From an uncultured Spirochaetales bacterium (GTDB taxonomy: Bacteria; Spirochaetota; Spirochaetia; Sphaerochaetales; Sphaerochaetaceae), in the NCBI GenBank assembly GCA_949287505.1, contig CASEGX010000015.1:1-55670 (forward strand): 55,670 nt of DNA, read 5' to 3'. Both the position numbers and the translations under genes were made by a program. Under the pieces are notes generated by a model. The model searched no databases. It saw only the letters and a list, made by a program, of their open reading frames with translations, and had not been told where the DNA came from. The stretch's first letter is position 1. The number at the start of each line of letters is the position of its first letter. Below are positions 41,935 through 50,143 of this stretch, one piece after another.

Positions 41935-42321
41935 ATGCAGGGTCAGATGACTACAACAATCATCACATTCGTACTTATAATCCTTATTTTCTATTTCCTT
42001 ATCATCAGACCTCAGAAGAAGAGGGATAAGGAGACAAAGGCAATGCTCGCAGCAATGAAGAAAGGCGACAGGGTTGTCACCATCGGAGGAATCCATGGGA
42101 CAATCATCACAGTCAAGGATCAGACTGTCGTCGTCAAAGTCGATGATGCGGCACGTATCGAGTTCTCAAAGAGTGCCATCTCCACGGTAACCAGCAAGGA
42201 TGCTGCAAAGACAGCTCCTAAGAAGACTGAGGAAAAGGCTGAGGAGAAGAAGGCAGAAGAGAAGGGTGGAGAGGCCGGAAGCATCGGTGTTGATTCCGCT
42301 TCTGACAAGAAGGACGAATAA
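41935..42321 (+). CDS. yajC: Preprotein translocase subunit YajC
   Basis: A 128-residue Sec-accessory membrane protein. One helix at about 6-25 (IITFVLIILIFYFLIIRPQK, ending in the diagnostic RPQKKRDKE) is followed by MKKGDRVVTIGGIHGTI, the standard YajC domain, and then a Lys/Glu-rich tail of about 45 residues (PKKTEEKAEEKKAEEK) longer than in E. coli. YajC associates with SecDF. No secD or secF follows here, so the gene is separated from its usual partners. Confidence 0.95.
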   Translation: MQGQMTTTIITFVLIILIFYFLIIRPQKKRDKETKAMLAAMKKGDRVVTIGGIHGTIITVKDQTVVVKVDDAARIEFSKSAISTVTSKDAAKTAPKKTEEKAEEKKAEEKGGEAGSIGVDSASDKKDE

Positions 42322-42326
42322 TCTGA

Positions 42327-42382
42327 GAAGGCTTCATGCCTTCGCATCCAGGGGCAGGTCTTCGTATCTTGCCCCATTTTTT
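42327..42382 (+). terminator. Two hairpins and T-run after yajC
   Basis: GAAGGC/GCCTTC (42327-42343) is followed by GGGGCA (42351-42356) pairing with TGCCCC (42370-42375) and then TTTTTT at about 42377-42382. The second hairpin is a typical intrinsic terminator. Confidence 0.82.
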
Positions 42383-42394
42383 GTTTCCCGATAA

Positions 42395-43225
42395 ATGAAA
42401 GTAATAGTTCCTGAAATTTATGGTTTCTGCAGCGGGGTCCGTGAAGCCATTCATAAAGCAGAGAAAGCGATGGAAAGTGCTTCAGAGAAGGGGATTCCGT
42501 GCTATTTCTATGGTGCTATAGTGCATAACAGGGAAGTGATGGATTCCTTTGTGAAGCGGGGTGCTATCCTCATAAATGATCCGGATGAAGCCAAGGCCCC
42601 TGGCCTTGTTGTAATCAGGGCGCATGGGATAACAGACCGTGAGAGGGCAGTGTTCCTTGAAAAGGGCCTTACGGTTGCCGATGCAACCTGTCCCGTGGTT
42701 TTAAGAAGTCAGTCTCTTCTGCGTTCCTCTGATAAACCTGTTGTTGTGATAGGCTATGCCGGACACAGTGAGGTCGTGTCACTTCTCGGTTCCGCATCCT
42801 GTGCTGCCCTTGTTGAGACTCCGTGCGATGTGGAGAGACTCAGTACAGCTCTGTACTATAACGCTGTTGTACAGACGACATTTTCCCTTCCAGAGCTTGA
42901 GGCAATAAAGGCAAAGGCTCTTCAGACAGGGGTTTCCATTACAATACTCAACACGATATGCAGAGCTTCAATGGACCGTCGCGCTTCATTATCTGCTATA
43001 ATGGACTCCGTGGATGCTCTCATCGTCGCAGGTGACAGCGCCTCAAGAAACACCCTTGAGCTATGGAATGAGGCAAAGCGTACAGGAAAACCTTCATTCC
43101 TTGTATCCGGAGAGGAGGATATTCCTGATACTGTCTTCTCTCTCCAGACTGTCGGATTGACAGCTGGTGCTTCCTGTCCGGATACTCTCATAGAGGGAAT
43201 AAGAAGGAGATTAGAGGATGCCTGA
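42395..43225 (+). CDS. ispH: 4-hydroxy-3-methylbut-2-enyl diphosphate reductase
   Basis: The 276-residue Fe-S enzyme makes IPP and DMAPP in the last step of the MEP pathway. The three cluster cysteines are visible in FCSGVR (about 12), DATCPVV (about 97) and NTICRAS (about 190), and substrate-binding His residues in AIVHNREV, IRAHGI and YAGHSEV. Its length is that of a stand-alone IspH without the S1 domain fusion seen in some Clostridia. It overlaps rex by eight bases, linking isoprenoid synthesis to the redox regulator on one transcript. Confidence 0.96.
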   Translation: MKVIVPEIYGFCSGVREAIHKAEKAMESASEKGIPCYFYGAIVHNREVMDSFVKRGAILINDPDEAKAPGLVVIRAHGITDRERAVFLEKGLTVADATCPVVLRSQSLLRSSDKPVVVIGYAGHSEVVSLLGSASCAALVETPCDVERLSTALYYNAVVQTTFSLPELEAIKAKALQTGVSITILNTICRASMDRRASLSAIMDSVDALIVAGDSASRNTLELWNEAKRTGKPSFLVSGEEDIPDTVFSLQTVGLTAGASCPDTLIEGIRRRLEDA

Positions 43226-43883
43226 TTCAAGAATACCGATACCATCTGTACGCCGTTTCCCGTCATATCTGCGGATTCTGATGCAGCAGCGGGATGCCGG
43301 GCACAGGACAATAAGCGCCACACAGCTTGCAGATGAGCTTGGCCTTACTTCAATCCAGGTGAGAAAGGATCTTGCAAGTACCGGAATAGAAGGGCGTCCG
43401 AAGATCGGGTTTCTTATTGAGGAGCTCATTGCCTCCATTACCCATGCCCTCGGGTGGGATAACCTCACTGAGGCGCTTATCATAGGGGCCGGAAATCTTG
43501 GCTCTGCGCTTGCTGCGTATGATGGATTCTCGGCATACGGCCTTCGTATTGTTGCGATCTTCGATAAGGACCCAAACAAGATCGGGAAGAAAATAGGGGA
43601 CCTGACAATCCTTCCGGTAGACAGTATCAACCAGTATATAAAGAACAACAGGGTCACTATTGCCGTGATCGCTGTTCCTGCTAATCAGGCGCAGGCTACT
43701 GCGGACATGCTCGTGAAATGCGGTATTCGCGGTATCTGGAATTTTGCACCGAAGAACCTGAAAGTGCCTGAGGACGTTGTGATGCAGCGTACGGATCTTG
43801 CCGCATCCTTTGCGGTCCTTTCCGTGCTGCTGAGAAGGAAATACAGAGAAGAGACTGACCAGGTTGAATCTGAACTGGAATAA
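43218..43883 (+). CDS. rex: Redox-sensing transcriptional repressor Rex
   Basis: A 221-residue NADH/NAD+-sensing repressor. The N-terminal winged helix (ISATQLADELGLTSIQVRKD, then the wing with GRPKIGF) is followed by a Rossmann domain with GAGNLGSAL and the Rex hallmark DKDPNKIG. In anaerobes Rex controls fermentation and hydrogenase genes, which fits the operon starting 260 bp downstream. No classic Rex operator was found in that gap, however. Confidence 0.96.
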   Translation: MPDSRIPIPSVRRFPSYLRILMQQRDAGHRTISATQLADELGLTSIQVRKDLASTGIEGRPKIGFLIEELIASITHALGWDNLTEALIIGAGNLGSALAAYDGFSAYGLRIVAIFDKDPNKIGKKIGDLTILPVDSINQYIKNNRVTIAVIAVPANQAQATADMLVKCGIRGIWNFAPKNLKVPEDVVMQRTDLAASFAVLSVLLRRKYREETDQVESELE

Positions 43884-43939
43884 TCTCTTTCATTTCCATG
43901 CTCTTTGCTTTTCTTTCAGCTGCAGAGGCGCTACGAAGC

Positions 43940-43954
43940 TGCAAATCATTTGCA
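43940..43954. promoter_or_regulatory. 15-bp perfect palindrome downstream of rex
   Basis: TGCAAAT C ATTTGCA is a perfect dyad about 140 bases before the -35 of the hydrogenase operon. It has no T-run and is not a terminator. It could be an operator for an unknown regulator. Confidence 0.4.
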
Positions 43955-44092
43955 TTCAGTGCGGTTGATGCTCTTTTATCTGTGCATTGTGGATAATAAT
44001 ATTACAGTATTCACATTAACTCGAAGTTTGTTGTTCTTTAGTGCACGATTATGCGGTTTTATATCGCTAATTCCTGTCTGCTAATCATTTTA

Positions 44093-44121
44093 TTGACTTC
44101 CATTTAAATCTCGGATAGTCT
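44093..44121 (+). promoter_or_regulatory. Promoter of the hydrogenase/H2-sensing operon
   Basis: TTGACT at 44093-44098 and TAGTCT at 44116-44121 are 17 bases apart. The start codon of the first gene is at 44144 after TAGGAGAG, so the leader is short. Confidence 0.6.
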
Positions 44122-44143
44122 CTTATATGACTTAGGAGAGTTT

Positions 44144-44401
44144 ATGGCGGAAAAGGAGAAGCTCAGAGTCGAGCTCTGTATGGGATCAAGCTGTTTTGCA
44201 AGAGGTAACAGTGTCACCCTCATGAGCCTGGAGGAGTTCGCGGAGCAGAATGGATTGTCGGACAGAATAGAGCTTGAGGGGCATCTCTGTCTTGGAAAGT
44301 GCAATAGCGGACCTCATATAAGAATCGGTGATAAGGAATACTCCGGTGTCACGGACCCAGATGCAGTCATAGATCTGGTCAGAAAAGCTCTGGAGGTGTG
44401 A
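44144..44401 (+). CDS. Thioredoxin-like [2Fe-2S] ferredoxin, first copy
   Basis: An 85-residue protein with the four cysteines of the NuoE/HydC-type [2Fe-2S] domain: C-x4-C in LCMGSSCF (about 12-17) and C-x3-C in HLCLGKCNSG (about 49-53). Such small proteins pass electrons to or from hydrogenases and NADH dehydrogenases. It is the first gene of the operon and is separated from the sensory hydrogenase by one base. Confidence 0.88.
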   Translation: MAEKEKLRVELCMGSSCFARGNSVTLMSLEEFAEQNGLSDRIELEGHLCLGKCNSGPHIRIGDKEYSGVTDPDAVIDLVRKALEV

Positions 44402-44402
44402 G

Positions 44403-46190
44403 ATGCAGAACCCGATTTACACCGAAGTCACGAGCTGCCGTGATTGTTATAAATGCGTCAGGTCCTGTCCTGTCAAGGCGATACAGATAAAGGAAGGACA
44501 TGCCATGATCATCAAGGACCTCTGTATTTACTGCGGCCGGTGCGTGCATGTCTGCCCCAACAGCGCAAAGAAGGTCAGGGAAGACAAGGACCGCGTCAAG
44601 CTTGCCATCGCATCCGGGCGTAAGGTGATCTGTTCTCTCGCGCCATCATACGCATCTGAATTCAAGGGTCTTGAAAGAGAAATACTCACCGCGCTCAAGA
44701 AGCTGGGTTTTGCAGCAATCTCGGAGACCGCAATAGGTGCAACCCTTGTCTCCGAGGCTCTCGATATCTATTCCAGAGAGCATGATGGAACAGCTCCTTT
44801 CATCGGTACGGCCTGTCCTTCCGTGGTTGAGCTTGTGCGTAAATACTATCCTGCAGATGTGGATAAGCTTGCACCGGTTCCATCCCCTCTGCAGACGCAT
44901 GCGGCATATCTCAGGCATCTTTATAATGAGGATTTTGCCATAGCCTTCATCGGTCCATGCATCGCAAAGAAGGTCGAGGCCGATACGACTCCGGGTTATC
45001 CAGATTTCGCAATCACGTTCAAGGAGCTCAGAGCATGGCTGGACGAGGAGGGGATAGATCTCTCTGAAATCGAGGCAGAGGATGTGGATTTCATTCCTGC
45101 AAAGGCCGGCACGGCGACGATATATCCTGTCGAAGGGGGACAGATTGCCACATCGAAAGTATGGAGCGGCAATGCATTCTCCTCAGATGCGCTTGCCTTC
45201 TCCGGAATAGATCAGGTCATGTCAGCGCTCAGCGATGATACGTTCCCTCTTCCTTTCCTGGAGCTTCTTGCCTGCGAGGGCGGGTGTATCAACGGCCCGG
45301 CGTCAAATGACAGGATCTCGATGGCTGCAAGGAAGAAGGCGGCCTCAGAGCATACTACCAAGCGCCTTGATGAGGTAGAGCTTTTCACCGGCGACAAGGA
45401 ATTTGCAGAGCTTCTGCTTGAGAAAGGGTATGGAATTCTTCATAACCCCGGTCCAAAGGCAGAGTCAAATGGCCGCGGGAAGCATACTGAGGATGAGATA
45501 AAGAGAGCTCTCGTCGATCTTGGCAAGCTCACGAAAGCTGATGAGCTGAACTGTGGTGGCTGTGGATACAATACCTGCCGCGACATGGCGATTGCCTATC
45601 TCGATGGCATGGCCGAGATTGAGATGTGCGTTACCAAGATGCGCAAGGAAGCGGAGAGCAAGGTCGATGTGCTTCTCCGCAACATACCTACAGGTGTTGT
45701 CATCGTCGATTCGGATCTGAATATCGCGGACTGCAATGTGCATTTCCTTGAGTTCTTCGGCGATATGGAGGAGAGCTTCCTGGACCAGAGCATATTGCAG
45801 ATGGTCAAAGGCCTGCCTCTTGAGAGATTCGTGCCGTTTGCGGACAAATTCCGCGATCAGTTCTATCTCTCGCATCCCGGACAGTACAGAGTGCATTTCA
45901 AGGATAAGTACCTTCGTGTCACGTTCTTCCTTGTAGAGTCAAAGAGACTCCTGGGTGCTATGTTCGAGGATATAACGACGCCTACAATCAGAAGGGAGAC
46001 GGTCGTAAAGAAGGCAGAGGATGTCATTCAGAAATCCCTTGAGACGGTTCAGCAGATAGCTTCTCTTCTGGGAGAGAATGCCGCAGAGACGGAGATTATG
46101 CTCAATTCTCTCATCGATGCATTCAGCGTGCATGGAACGGGAGAGGGGGAGAGTGATTTCCGGCAGGATGAGGATGGGGATCTGTCATGA
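44403..46190 (+). CDS. hydS: Sensory [FeFe]-hydrogenase with PAS domain (HydS-like, group C)
   Basis: A 595-residue multidomain protein. Two [4Fe-4S] ferredoxin motifs (Cys12/15/18/22 and 41/44/47/51) lead into the H-cluster domain, with Cys138 in GTACPSV, Cys186 in IGPCIAKK and Cys291/295 in ACEGGCINGP. A further CysX2CysX4Cys cluster (Cys384/387/392, Cys409) precedes a PAS domain (about 420-530) and a short C-terminal helix. The usual TSCCP motif reads TACP, so the ligand cysteine is kept while the proton-transfer cysteine is Ala, as known for sensory HydS proteins. There is no kinase domain. The ATGA overlap with the next gene, a SpoIIE-type phosphatase, suggests that phosphatase is the output partner. 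Confidence 0.88.
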   Translation: MQNPIYTEVTSCRDCYKCVRSCPVKAIQIKEGHAMIIKDLCIYCGRCVHVCPNSAKKVREDKDRVKLAIASGRKVICSLAPSYASEFKGLEREILTALKKLGFAAISETAIGATLVSEALDIYSREHDGTAPFIGTACPSVVELVRKYYPADVDKLAPVPSPLQTHAAYLRHLYNEDFAIAFIGPCIAKKVEADTTPGYPDFAITFKELRAWLDEEGIDLSEIEAEDVDFIPAKAGTATIYPVEGGQIATSKVWSGNAFSSDALAFSGIDQVMSALSDDTFPLPFLELLACEGGCINGPASNDRISMAARKKAASEHTTKRLDEVELFTGDKEFAELLLEKGYGILHNPGPKAESNGRGKHTEDEIKRALVDLGKLTKADELNCGGCGYNTCRDMAIAYLDGMAEIEMCVTKMRKEAESKVDVLLRNIPTGVVIVDSDLNIADCNVHFLEFFGDMEESFLDQSILQMVKGLPLERFVPFADKFRDQFYLSHPGQYRVHFKDKYLRVTFFLVESKRLLGAMFEDITTPTIRRETVVKKAEDVIQKSLETVQQIASLLGENAAETEIMLNSLIDAFSVHGTGEGESDFRQDEDGDLS

Positions 46191-47383
46191 ATAATATCTT
46201 CATAGATGTGGATTACGCACAGATCTATAAACACGGGCAGAAAATCGGAGGCGATGTCTTCCTTCTTTCCCGCAATCCTGAGAATAACCAGATAGTCTCC
46301 ACGCTTTCCGATGGACTTGGAAGCGGGGTCAAGGCAAATGTGCTCGCTTCTCTTACAGCGCATATGGCACACCGTCTCTCATTCTCTCCGATAGATCTCA
46401 GCCACTCAGCGAAGATTATCATGGATACGCTTCCAGTGTGTAAGGAACGCAAGATAAGCTACTCCACGTTCACTATTGCAGACATCCGCTACAAGGAGGA
46501 CATGGAAGACATCGAGGTTAATCTCGTTGAGTATGACAATCCATCATCGCTGCGCTTCTCCGGCCCTGATCCTGTTTCCTGGGAAAGAAGCCGCACGGAG
46601 CTGCAGAGAGAGGGAGCATTCAAGAAGGAGATTATTGCCCACTCGGTCTTCAAGCTCGGATTCGGGGACCGTCTGGTGATGTTCTCCGATGGGGTTACGC
46701 AGTCCGGGCTCGGCAAAAGCCTTCCTCTTGGATGGAGGCTTGATGGAGTCCGTAAGTTCATCTCCGAGGAAATCAGAAAGGATGAGGATATCTCATCGCG
46801 TGATCTTTCCCGTGCGATAGTCCAGAAAGCATGCTCTCTTGACGGACTTGCCGCAAAAGATGATATAACCTGCGTTGTAGTGTACATCAGGAAGCCACGT
46901 CGTCTCCTCATCGTAACCGGTCCTCCTTTCACAAAGGAAGCGGACGAGATTCTCGGAGAGAAGATAAAGGCATTCGATGGCAAGAAGATCGTCTCTGGAG
47001 GAACGACTGCCCAGATTGTCTCCCGCCTTTTCGGAAAGAAGCTGACACTGGATCTTTCATCCTGGTCGAAGGACGTTCCGCCAGCATCCAAGATGGAAGG
47101 CATCAATCTGGTCACTGAGGGCATGCTCACCCTTTCAAAGGTCGCGACAATCCTTGAGAAGAAGATCAATCCGGCGGATCTGCCGAATGATCCTGCGAAG
47201 AAATTCGTCGAGATGCTTTTAAACAGCGATCAGGTGCATTTCATAGTGGGAACAAAGATAAATGAAGCTCATCAGGATCCGAACATCCCTGTTGAGATCG
47301 GTATTCGAAGAACAATAATCGGGCGTCTTAGAACGGCGCTTGAGGAAATATATCTGAAGGAAACTTCACAGGAATATCTATAG
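46187..47383 (+). CDS. SpoIIE-type PP2C phosphatase with extra C-terminal domain
   Basis: A 398-residue protein. The N-terminal ~235 residues have PPM/SpoIIE phosphatase metal-binding motifs: STLSDGLGSGVKA (Asp42), DRLVMFSDGV (Asp168) and AAKDDITCVVV (Asp225/226). Such enzymes dephosphorylate serine or threonine on partner proteins. From about 238 to 398 a second domain begins RRLLIVTGPPFTKEADEI and includes DGKKIVSGGTTAQIVSRLFG; I do not recognise it, though it is found with this phosphatase in hydrogenase loci by my recollection. It overlaps hydS by four bases and lies 11 bases before the next ferredoxin gene. Confidence 0.85.
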   Translation: MNNIFIDVDYAQIYKHGQKIGGDVFLLSRNPENNQIVSTLSDGLGSGVKANVLASLTAHMAHRLSFSPIDLSHSAKIIMDTLPVCKERKISYSTFTIADIRYKEDMEDIEVNLVEYDNPSSLRFSGPDPVSWERSRTELQREGAFKKEIIAHSVFKLGFGDRLVMFSDGVTQSGLGKSLPLGWRLDGVRKFISEEIRKDEDISSRDLSRAIVQKACSLDGLAAKDDITCVVVYIRKPRRLLIVTGPPFTKEADEILGEKIKAFDGKKIVSGGTTAQIVSRLFGKKLTLDLSSWSKDVPPASKMEGINLVTEGMLTLSKVATILEKKINPADLPNDPAKKFVEMLLNSDQVHFIVGTKINEAHQDPNIPVEIGIRRTIIGRLRTALEEIYLKETSQEYL

Positions 47384-47394
47384 GAGGATATCAA

Positions 47395-47655
47395 ATGAAG
47401 AAGTCAAAGGTGAAAGTCAGAATCTGCCTTGGAACCGCCTGTTTTGTACAGGGAGGCGCAGACCTCCTTCTGTACAATGATTTCGTTGATCCTGCAATCC
47501 TTGCAGAGTGCGAGATCGAAGGCTGCTCCTGTCTTGATGAATGCAAGGTAGGAAACGGAAGCGCACCATATGTGTCAATCAATGACAAGATTTACAGCGG
47601 AGTAAATCAGGACATGTTCTGTAAGCTCCTTGCGGAGGCTGTGAAGAATGCTTGA
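47395..47655 (+). CDS. Thioredoxin-like [2Fe-2S] ferredoxin, second copy
   Basis: An 86-residue paralogue of the first small ferredoxin. C-x4-C appears in ICLGTACF (about 11-16) and C-x3-C in SCLDECKVGNG, with two further cysteines in the ECEIEGC segment. GGAGGA is upstream of ATG 47395. It overlaps the catalytic-type hydrogenase gene by eight bases, so each hydrogenase in this operon has its own small ferredoxin immediately upstream. Confidence 0.88.
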   Translation: MKKSKVKVRICLGTACFVQGGADLLLYNDFVDPAILAECEIEGCSCLDECKVGNGSAPYVSINDKIYSGVNQDMFCKLLAEAVKNA

Positions 47656-49102
47656 GCTGAATAATCAGTATACTCTTATGAAGAGGAAGATCGATACTGA
47701 AGTGCTCAAGTGCTTCTTTAACGACACCCTCGTCGAGCAGGCTGATAGGCTCCCTTTTGAGATCATACCTAAGACACGCACGCCTTTCCGCTGCTGTATT
47801 TACAAAGAAAGGGCAATGGTCCGTTACAGGATCATGGCTCTTTCCGGTATAAACATCGAGAGAGATGATGATGAGGAAAAGCCGCTTTCTGCGTACATGC
47901 AGGAAGTGCTCGATGAGGATAAGCCGCCTCTACCGCTTCTGACAACCATCATCACAGGCTGCTCTGGATGCCCGAAATCACAGTACAGGATCAGTGACGG
48001 ATGCCGTGGGTGTTTTGCACGCCCCTGTATGTCGAACTGCCCTAAGGATGCCATTGTCTTCATCAACGGACAGGCACATATCCAGGAAGATAGATGTATC
48101 AGATGCGGAAAATGCATGGAGGTATGTCCGTTCCATGCTGTCGTGCATATTCCTGTTCCCTGTGAAGAGGCATGCCCTGTCGATGCCGTGACAAAGAATG
48201 AAGAAGGATTTGTTGAGATCGAGCATGACAAGTGCATCGGATGCGGCAAGTGTGTACGCTCCTGTCCTTTCGGAGCGATTGTAGAGCGTTCGGGCCTTTT
48301 CCCTGTCCTGAAGATGATCAAGAAGGGTGAGAAGGTCGTTGCAATGGTTGCTCCTGCTATCGATGGACAGTTCCCAGGCACGCTTGAGCAGGTGAAGACT
48401 GCTATGAAGAAGGCCGGATTCTATGATGTTGTCGAAGTCGCTGAAGGCGCGGAGATCACATCGGAGAACGAGGCGGAAGAGCTTCATGAGAAGATCACGG
48501 AAGGCAAGGGCTTCATGACGACTTCATGCTGTGCAGCTTATATGGAACTGATCTACAAGCATATTCCTTATCTCAAGGACAGGCATTCGACATCTCTATC
48601 CCCTATGGGTTACACAGTGAATATCATCAAGGAAAGATATCCTGATGCCAAGATGGTATTCGTCGGTCCTTGTCTTGCAAAGAAAGCAGAGGTGGCAAGA
48701 AGATATAAGGATATCAGCGGTGTTATAACATTCGCAGAGCTTGCTTCCATATTCGTTGCAAAAGGTATCGATGTCCGCGAGATGGAGGCTGAGTCTCTTG
48801 GAGACACCGAATCCTTCCAGGATTGCCGCGAGTTTGCTGTCTCTCAGGGCGTTGCAAACTGCGTAATGCGCCGCTTCAAGAAAGATGGCGTGAATGCACG
48901 TGTGCTCCCGATCGATGGTCTGGATAAGAAGACTGTACGGTTGATGAAGACCTGGGAGAAGAGAGCGCCGGAGGCGGATCTTGTAGAGGTCATGGCCTGT
49001 GAAGGCGGATGTCTTGCAGGACCTGGTACGATCGTGAAACCGGCACTTGCCATGAAACTCAGGAACGGTGCAAAAACAGCAGCAAGGCCAGCTGCGAAAT
49101 AA
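47648..49102 (+). CDS. [FeFe]-hydrogenase, group B-like catalytic type
   Basis: A 484-residue protein. After a ~100-residue N-terminal segment with CC pairs it has Fe-S motifs (CSGC near 105-108; CRGC...C...C at 119-131; CIRCGKCMEVC at 150-160; CIGCGKCVRSC at 196-206), then the H-cluster domain: TSCCAAYME (Cys294 proton-transfer and Cys295 ligand positions), GPCLAKKAE (Cys342) and MACEGGCLAGPG (Cys451/455). TSCC followed by Ala-Ala-Tyr instead of Pro-x-Trp and the GPC motif point to group B, whose members occur in anaerobes and whose direction of catalysis is unclear. The C-terminal tail (KTAARPAAK) is not conserved. Confidence 0.9.
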   Translation: MLELNNQYTLMKRKIDTEVLKCFFNDTLVEQADRLPFEIIPKTRTPFRCCIYKERAMVRYRIMALSGINIERDDDEEKPLSAYMQEVLDEDKPPLPLLTTIITGCSGCPKSQYRISDGCRGCFARPCMSNCPKDAIVFINGQAHIQEDRCIRCGKCMEVCPFHAVVHIPVPCEEACPVDAVTKNEEGFVEIEHDKCIGCGKCVRSCPFGAIVERSGLFPVLKMIKKGEKVVAMVAPAIDGQFPGTLEQVKTAMKKAGFYDVVEVAEGAEITSENEAEELHEKITEGKGFMTTSCCAAYMELIYKHIPYLKDRHSTSLSPMGYTVNIIKERYPDAKMVFVGPCLAKKAEVARRYKDISGVITFAELASIFVAKGIDVREMEAESLGDTESFQDCREFAVSQGVANCVMRRFKKDGVNARVLPIDGLDKKTVRLMKTWEKRAPEADLVEVMACEGGCLAGPGTIVKPALAMKLRNGAKTAARPAAK

Positions 49103-49106
49103 TCCT

Positions 49107-49131
49107 CATCCGGCTGCGGCCGGATGTTTTT
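49107..49131 (+). terminator. Terminator of the hydrogenase operon
   Basis: CATCCGGC at 49107-49114 pairs perfectly with 49119-49126 over a TGCG loop and is followed by TTTTT. The SD of the next gene starts directly afterwards. Confidence 0.85.
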
Positions 49132-49141
49132 CGGAGGGCAT

Positions 49142-50143
49142 ATGAGAATACAGTATCAGGAACTATGTGACACACTTTCTTCCATTCTCGAGAAAAGAGG
49201 CATGTCACATTCCGATGCAGTACTCTCTGCCCATCTTTTTGCTGATGCCTCCAGAGATGGTGTATATACCCATGGTCTTAACAGATTCCCCCTTTATGTC
49301 TCTTATATCGACAGGGGCTTCATTGATGTCTCAGCCAGAGCGGAGCTTGAAAGCCGCGTGGGGCTCATTGAACGCTGGAAGGGAAACAAGGGGCCTGGGA
49401 ATATAAATGCACACATGGCGATGCAGCGCGCCATAGAGCTTTCGCATGAGAGTGCGATAGGAGTTGTCGCGCTTCGTGACAACAATCACTGGATGAGGGC
49501 CGGTAACTATGGCCTTCAGGCTGCAGAAAATGGATGCATCGGCATTCTCTGGACAAATGCGATGCCGAATATGCCTGCATGGGGCGCATCCGATGCCCGT
49601 ATTGGCAATAACCCTTTGGTGATTGCCGTTCCATACAAGGATACTCCTGTCCTTGTCGATATCGCCATGTCTATGTTCAGCTATGGAAAACTTGAGCGCT
49701 ATGCCATGGAAGGAAGGGAATGTCCGGTTGATGGCGGTTTTGATGAAAAGGGCAATCTTACAAAGGACCCTGTTGCCATAGCAAGGACACGGAGGCTTCT
49801 TCCGATGGGGTACTGGAAGGGCTCAGGGCTTGCAATCGCTCTCGATCTCGTTGCTTCTCTTGTATCCGGAGGAAGAACTACGAAGGATATCGGAGAGCTT
49901 GAAGTTGAGACAGGAGTTTCCCAGTTTTTCATGGCAATCGACCTCTCTCTTTTCCCCGACAGGGATGAAATGGAAAGGAAAATAGGCGAGACTCTTGAGT
50001 TTATTGACTCCTCAGATCCTGTAAAGGAGAGCGTGAAGGTCCATTATCCTGGAGAAGGTATGAGAAGAATCCGGGAGGAGAGCATGAAGCTCGGTGTTTA
50101 TGCTGACGAGAGCGTATGGGAGAAGATCTCAGGCCTCATCTGA
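49142..50143 (+). CDS. YiaK-type malate/L-lactate dehydrogenase family oxidoreductase
   Basis: A 333-residue NAD(P)H-dependent reductase of the Ldh_2 family, closest by motif to YiaK (2,3-diketo-L-gulonate reductase). Visible are DGVYTHGLNRFPLYV near residue 39, the cofactor-site DNNHWMRAGNYG, IGNNPLVIAVP, and PMGYWKGSGLAIALDL. The start is ATG 49142, five bases after GGAGGG. An earlier in-frame ATG at 49124 lies inside the terminator stem and is not used. It may be an ascorbate- or ketogulonate-related enzyme, but no pathway partners are adjacent. Confidence 0.9.
   Translation: MRIQYQELCDTLSSILEKRGMSHSDAVLSAHLFADASRDGVYTHGLNRFPLYVSYIDRGFIDVSARAELESRVGLIERWKGNKGPGNINAHMAMQRAIELSHESAIGVVALRDNNHWMRAGNYGLQAAENGCIGILWTNAMPNMPAWGASDARIGNNPLVIAVPYKDTPVLVDIAMSMFSYGKLERYAMEGRECPVDGGFDEKGNLTKDPVAIARTRRLLPMGYWKGSGLAIALDLVASLVSGGRTTKDIGELEVETGVSQFFMAIDLSLFPDRDEMERKIGETLEFIDSSDPVKESVKVHYPGEGMRRIREESMKLGVYADESVWEKISGLI

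Noticed and set aside
43980-44020. Rex operator between rex and the hydrogenase operon
   Set aside because: TTGTG and a TTCACA half-site occur but span about 30 bases, too far apart for the 18-20 bp Rex site.
49124-49141. Earlier ATG for the YiaK-type dehydrogenase
   Set aside because: It lies within the terminator hairpin of the preceding operon, and a better ATG follows GGAGGG.
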